Shown here one piece after another: positions 12,904 to 15,988 of a stretch of DNA of 15,988 nt. Source of the DNA: CAYXLI01 sp964464925 (lineage in GTDB: Bacteria; Acidobacteriota; Terriglobia; Bryobacterales; Bryobacteraceae); the NCBI GenBank assembly GCA_964464925.1, contig CAYXLI010000059.1, positions 1 through 15,988 of the forward strand, given 5' to 3'. The notes under the pieces were generated by a model. That model worked only from the letters and a program-made list of their open reading frames with translations. It had not been told where the DNA came from and ran no database searches. The first letter of the stretch is position 1. Every line of letters starts with the position of its first letter. Both the position numbers and the translations under genes were made by a program.

Positions 12904-13461
12904 TTAAGCTCCTTTACCTTTCTCCTGGAACGGCATGCCCATGTGCCGCAGGAGAGCCAGGCCCTCGGCATCCGTATTCGCCGAGGTCGTAATGCAGATG
13001 TTCATGCCCTTGGTCTTGTCGACCTTGTTGTAGTCGATCTCAGGGAAGATCAACTGATCCTTTACCCCGAGCGTATAGTTGCCACGGCCGTCGAAGCTCT
13101 TCGACGATACGCCGCGGAAGTCGCGGACGCGCGGCAGAGCCACGTTCATGAGACGGTCGAGAAACTCATACATGCGGTCATCACGCAGCGTTACCATGCA
13201 GCCGATCGGCATGCCTTCGCGCAACTTAAACGCAGCGATGGACTTTTTCGCCTTGGTGACCACCGGCTTCTGTCCGGCAATCTGCCCCATTTCGTTCACG
13301 GCACCGTCCATCAGCTTGGCATTCTGCGTCGCTTCTCCGAGGCCGATGTTGATCGAGATCTTCTGGATCTTCGGGATCGCCATCACGTTCTTATAACCGA
13401 ACTCCTTCTGGAGCGCCGGCACGACGGTGTTCTTATAGTGGTCTCTGAGTCTCGCCTTCAT
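12904..13461 (-). CDS. rplE: 50S ribosomal protein L5 (uL5)
   Basis: 185 aa. Binds 5S rRNA and the P-site tRNA in the central protuberance. It has KARLRDHYKNTVVPALQKEF, then VMAIPKIQKISINIGLGEAT, QKPVVTKAKKSIAAFKLREG, ALPRVRDFRGVSSKSFDGRG and the end MNICITTSANTDAEGLALL. The order and length (E. coli 179) are normal. The ATG lies 2 nt after the rplX stop, which favours coupled translation. Confidence 0.98.
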   Translation of the reverse strand: MKARLRDHYKNTVVPALQKEFGYKNVMAIPKIQKISINIGLGEATQNAKLMDGAVNEMGQIAGQKPVVTKAKKSIAAFKLREGMPIGCMVTLRDDRMYEFLDRLMNVALPRVRDFRGVSSKSFDGRGNYTLGVKDQLIFPEIDYNKVDKTKGMNICITTSANTDAEGLALLRHMGMPFQEKGKGA

Positions 13462-13463
13462 TG

Positions 13464-13832
13464 CTAAGCCTTCTTGCTATCCAACGCCTCGCCCGTCTTG
13501 CGGGCAACGCGTGTCCGGCGCGTCTTGCCGCCGGCTGTTTCTACCTTGTAGCCAACTCGCGTCGCAACGCCGCCGCTGGTTAACAGCATGACGTTCGAGA
13601 TATGGACCGAGCTTTCCTTGTCCGCGATACCACCCTTGATCTGCTTGGCTGGATTCGGACGCGTATGGCGCTTTACCATCGCGACGCCCTCCACCAGCAC
13701 GCGGCCCGTTTTGCGGTTCACATCGAGCACGCGCCCGGTCTTACCCTTGTCACGGCCTGAGATGACCTTTACCTGATCGTTCTTTTTGATCCGAACCCGG
13801 GTGAGCGGGGTCGGCTGCTTCGGCTGGGCCAT
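13464..13832 (-). CDS. rplX: 50S ribosomal protein L24 (uL24)
   Basis: 122 aa. An assembly initiator of the large subunit with a KOW motif. The KOW region is RIKKNDQVKVISGRDKGKTG. It continues VLDVNRKTGRVLVEGVAMVK, RHTRPNPAKQIKGGIADKES and VHISNVML. It is longer than E. coli (104) because of a Pro/Thr-rich N-terminus (MAQPKQPTPLTRV) and a basic tail. GGAGGT within the last rplN codons lies 10 nt before the ATG. Confidence 0.97.
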   Translation of the reverse strand: MAQPKQPTPLTRVRIKKNDQVKVISGRDKGKTGRVLDVNRKTGRVLVEGVAMVKRHTRPNPAKQIKGGIADKESSVHISNVMLLTSGGVATRVGYKVETAGGKTRRTRVARKTGEALDSKKA

Positions 13833-13835
13833 GGA

Positions 13836-14204
13836 TTAAATAACCTCCGGAGCGAGCGAAACGATCTTCATGAAACGCTTGTCGCGCAACTCGCGAGCAA
13901 CCGGGCCGAAGACGCGCGTGCCGATGGGCTCGCCGATTTCGTTGATCAACACGGCAGCGTTGGAATCGAAGCGGATGTAAGTGCCGTCCTTGCGGCGGCT
14001 CTCCTTACGCATGCGAACCACAACGCAGCGGACCACTTTGCCCTTCTTGATGTTGCCGTCCGGAGCCGCTTCCTTCACGCTGGCCGTAATCACGTCGCCC
14101 AACCCGGCGCGCAACCCGAGATCGCCGCCGCGCGGCAGGATGCACTGGAGTTTGCGCGCGCCGCTGTTGTCGGCCACCTCCAGGATTGTTCGCATTCCAA
14201 TCAT
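13836..14204 (-). CDS. rplN: 50S ribosomal protein L14 (uL14)
   Basis: 122 aa. An intersubunit-bridge protein and the binding site of the silencing factor RsfS. It has MIGMRTILEVADNSGARKLQ, GLGDVITASVKEAAPDGNIK, KKGKVVRCVVVRMRKESRR and DGTYIRFDSNAAVLIN, ending RVFGPVARELRDKRFMKIVS. The length is identical to the usual 122-123 aa. A GGGAGA Shine-Dalgarno site lies in the 23-nt gap after rpsQ. Confidence 0.98.
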   Translation of the reverse strand: MIGMRTILEVADNSGARKLQCILPRGGDLGLRAGLGDVITASVKEAAPDGNIKKGKVVRCVVVRMRKESRRKDGTYIRFDSNAAVLINEIGEPIGTRVFGPVARELRDKRFMKIVSLAPEVI

Positions 14205-14227
14205 GACGTTGTCTCCCTAGAAACCCT

Positions 14228-14554
14228 TTACTTCTTGATCCGCGCCGTTTCGAGCGACGGATCCGCGAGATTGGCCGGCTCTTCGCCAACCTGCACAGCG
14301 CGGCGGACCACTTCGTCCAGAGCCCAGCGCTTCAGCTTGGAAATCGGGCGGTGCTCGATGATCCGCACTACATCGCCGACCTTCGCCGTATTCTCTTCGT
14401 CGTGCGCGTAAAACTTCTTCTTCTTGGTGATGATGCGCTTGTAGATCGGATGCGGAACCCGGCGGGTCACTTCCACCACGATCGTCTTCGCCATCTTGAT
14501 CGACGTTACCTGGCCGACCTTCTCCTGCCCCTTGACTACGCTCTGCTCAGCCAT
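14228..14554 (-). CDS. rpsQ: 30S ribosomal protein S17 (uS17)
   Basis: 108 aa. A primary 16S rRNA-binding OB-fold protein. The core is QVTSIKMAKTIVVEVTRRVP, HPIYKRIITKKKKFYAHDE and VGDVVRIIEHRPISKLKRW. It is about 20 residues longer than E. coli S17 (84), from a short N-terminal arm (MAEQSVVKGQEK) and a C-terminal tail after the core. The start lies 3 nt after the rpmC stop. Confidence 0.97.
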   Translation of the reverse strand: MAEQSVVKGQEKVGQVTSIKMAKTIVVEVTRRVPHPIYKRIITKKKKFYAHDEENTAKVGDVVRIIEHRPISKLKRWALDEVVRRAVQVGEEPANLADPSLETARIKK

Positions 14555-14557
14555 CGC

Positions 14558-14827
14558 TTACTCTTCCTTCTTCTTTCGCCGGGCAGGCTTCTTCGCCTTG
14601 GCGGCGGCAGCTTCCGCAGCGGCTTGCGCCTTGGCCGGATCCAGTTCGCGCTCCCGTACGATGCCCAGCATGCGCGCACGATCCTTCTTCAGGCCGCGGT
14701 ATTTCTTGAGGCCTTCCATCTGGCCCATGTTCATCTGGAACTTCAGCCGGAACATCTGCTCGCCCATGTCGGCGAGCTGCCGCCCGAGTTCGGTGGCGTC
14801 CAATTCTCGAATCTTGTCTGCCTTCAT
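14558..14827 (-). CDS. rpmC: 50S ribosomal protein L29 (uL29)
   Basis: 89 aa. Sits at the polypeptide exit tunnel, where SRP and trigger factor dock. Two helices are visible: KADKIRELDATELGRQLADM and LFxLRFQ-like MFRLKFQMNMGQMEGLKKY. A Lys/Ala tail of about 25 residues (AAAEAAAAKAKKPARRKKK) extends beyond the usual ~65 aa; such basic tails probably bind rRNA. It lies 9 nt after rplP. Confidence 0.95.
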   Translation of the reverse strand: MKADKIRELDATELGRQLADMGEQMFRLKFQMNMGQMEGLKKYRGLKKDRARMLGIVRERELDPAKAQAAAEAAAAKAKKPARRKKKEE

Positions 14828-14836
14828 TGCCTTGCC

Positions 14837-15259
14837 CTAGAACTGACCCGGAGATTCGCGAGTTATGAACTTGGTCGGCAGCGGCAATTTGCTCGCGGCC
14901 AGACGCATCGCTTCCTGCGCGGTCTCTACGGGCACTCCTTCCATCTCAAACAGAACTTTGCCGGGACGAACCACACAGACCCACTGCTCGGGCGCACCTT
15001 TACCCTTACCCATACGGGTTTCCGCAGGCTTCTTCGTGATCGGCTTGTCCGGGAACATGCGGATCCAGACCTTGCCGCCGCGCTTGATGTAGCGCGTCAT
15101 GGCGATACGGGCCGCTTCGATCTGGCGGTCGGTGATCCAACCGCAGGTCATCACTTTCAGTCCGTACTCGCCGAACGACAGGTCCGAACCGCGCCAGGCT
15201 TTCCCGGTCATGCGCCCACGCTGTTGTTTCCTGTACTTTACCTTCTTGGGCATCAACAT
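14837..15259 (-). CDS. rplP: 50S ribosomal protein L16 (uL16)
   Basis: 140 aa. Late-assembly protein at the A-site tRNA and peptidyl-transferase region. It has MPKKVKYRKQQRGRM, FGEYGLKVMTCGWITDRQIE, AARIAMTRYIKRGGKVWIR, FPDKPITKKPAETRMGKGKG and VRPGKVLFEMEGVPVETAQE. Two starts are possible, ATG at 15259 and ATG at 15253 (MLMPKK or MPKK). The site GGAGA at 15266-15270 is 6 nt from the first and 12 from the second, so the first is chosen, although most L16 proteins begin MLMP or MLxP as well. Confidence 0.97.
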   Translation of the reverse strand: MLMPKKVKYRKQQRGRMTGKAWRGSDLSFGEYGLKVMTCGWITDRQIEAARIAMTRYIKRGGKVWIRMFPDKPITKKPAETRMGKGKGAPEQWVCVVRPGKVLFEMEGVPVETAQEAMRLAASKLPLPTKFITRESPGQF

Positions 15260-15286
15260 GGCTTGTCTCCGTAATTCCTAAGTCGC

Positions 15287-15988
15287 TTATTCCTTGTTTT
15301 CGCCGCCCTCGGCGTCGCCACGTACTTCCTGCTTCCAGGCCGGTTGCGGGTTCGCCATCGGCGGGGTCAGGGGTGCGCTGGTCTGGCGGGCCGGGTGCGG
15401 CAACTCACCAGGAGCAGCCTGCACCACACCGCCCTGGTCAGGCGCTGCAGTCGGAGCCGGTCCGCTCTGCTGCTGCTGCTGCGGCGGACGATTGCGCTGC
15501 GGGCGAGGACCGCGGCGGGGCTCGCCTTCGTTGCGGAGCGAGTCGGTGCGGCGGCGGGCGCCATCCAGAATCTCACCCTTATAAATCCACGTCTTCACGC
15601 CGATCACGCCATACGTCGTGCGCGCTTCGCTGAACCCGTAATCCAGGTCCGCACGGAGCGTGTGCAGCGGAAGCTGGCCCTGCAGATACCATTCGCTGCG
15701 GGCAATTTCGTTTCCGTTCAGGCGGCCCGAAACGCGGACCTTGATCCCCTTGCAGCCGAACCGCAGGGCGCTGTCGACGGCCTTGCGCATCGCGCGGCGG
15801 AATGCCACGCGCTTTTCCAGCTGAAGAGCAATCGATTCACTGACGAGTTGCGCATCGAGTTCGGGCTTGTGCACTTCCTGGATGTCGATGAACACTTCGC
15901 GCTTGGTCTTGCGGGCGAGATCCTGCTTGAGCTTCTCGATCTCAGCGCCCTTGCGGCCGATGATGATGCCGGGACGCGAGGTGCGGAT
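15287..15988 (-). CDS. rpsC: 30S ribosomal protein S3 (uS3), 5' end cut by right edge, long C-terminal tail
   Basis: 233 codons are in the window; about 65 N-terminal residues are missing beyond 15988. S3 lines the mRNA entry channel. The fragment opens in the KH domain with IRTSRPGIIIGRKGAEIEKL (GRKG is the GXXG loop). The S3 C-terminal domain follows: RRAMRKAVDSALRFGCKGIK, VRVSGRLNGNEIARSEWYLQ, PLHTLRADLDYGFSEARTT and GVIGVKTWIYKGEIL. After GEILDG come 90 residues of low-complexity Pro/Gln/Arg-rich tail with a QQQQQ run, ending acidic (DAEGGENKE). E. coli has a tail of about 23 residues. It is separated from rplP by 27 nt. Confidence 0.97.
   Translation of the reverse strand: MRTSRPGIIIGRKGAEIEKLKQDLARKTKREVFIDIQEVHKPELDAQLVSESIALQLEKRVAFRRAMRKAVDSALRFGCKGIKVRVSGRLNGNEIARSEWYLQGQLPLHTLRADLDYGFSEARTTYGVIGVKTWIYKGEILDGARRRTDSLRNEGEPRRGPRPQRNRPPQQQQQSGPAPTAAPDQGGVVQAAPGELPHPARQTSAPLTPPMANPQPAWKQEVRGDAEGGENKE

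Noticed and set aside
12096..12992. Plus-strand open frame across rplF, rpsH and rpsN
   Set aside because: Antisense to certain genes and no start signal.
14351..15274. Long plus-strand open frame across rpsQ, rpmC and rplP
   Set aside because: Shadow of three ribosomal protein genes; Leu/His/Arg-rich translation with no recognisable domain.
1..15988. tRNA, rRNA, CRISPR, insertion sequence or prophage genes
   Set aside because: None was recognised on either strand by reading; the window is conserved chromosomal housekeeping DNA.

Overview
The window is dominated by one long minus-strand ribosomal-protein operon. It covers the S10 (3' part), spc and alpha regions in the classic bacterial order: rpsC (cut by the right edge), rplP, rpmC, rpsQ, rplN, rplX, rplE, rpsN, rpsH, rplF, rplR, rpsE, rpmD, rplO, secY, map, infA, rpmJ, rpsM, rpsK, rpsD, rpoA, rplQ. 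It ends at a perfect intrinsic terminator at 4465-4488. Gene gaps are mostly 0-30 nt, with several 1-4 nt overlaps. The exceptions are structured gaps of 160 nt (rpsK-rpsD) and 57 nt (rpsD-rpoA).

Left of the terminator is a mixed housekeeping/stress segment. It holds a small secreted protein of unknown function (-), convergent with a periplasmic SIMPL-domain protein (+). Divergent from that is hsp20 (-), driven by a near-consensus sigma70-type promoter. Next come htpX (-), a membrane zinc protease, and an RlmI-type 23S rRNA methyltransferase (-), which overlap by 4 nt. At the left edge is the 5' part of hppA (-), a membrane-bound proton- or sodium-pumping pyrophosphatase, with its own promoter and a hairpin at the predicted 5' end of its mRNA.

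The organism is a moderately GC-rich Gram-negative-type bacterium with secreted and periplasmic proteins and good Shine-Dalgarno sites. Protein flavour (SecY with an insert before its last TM helix, HppA N-terminus, Lys/Ala-rich tails on ribosomal proteins, a divergent spc-operon IF-1) suggests an acidobacterium, possibly of the Solibacter/Bryobacterales type. This is an impression from memory of sequence families, not a database result.

The operon makes ribosome components, the RNA polymerase alpha subunit, the SecY channel and N-terminal Met processing together. The left cluster reads as protein-quality and envelope-stress functions. I see no mobile elements, CRISPR, tRNA or rRNA genes, and no obviously new multi-gene system. 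The points most worth a second look are the divergent, N-terminally short IF-1 and the structured RNA between rpsK and rpsD, a candidate S4 autoregulatory site.
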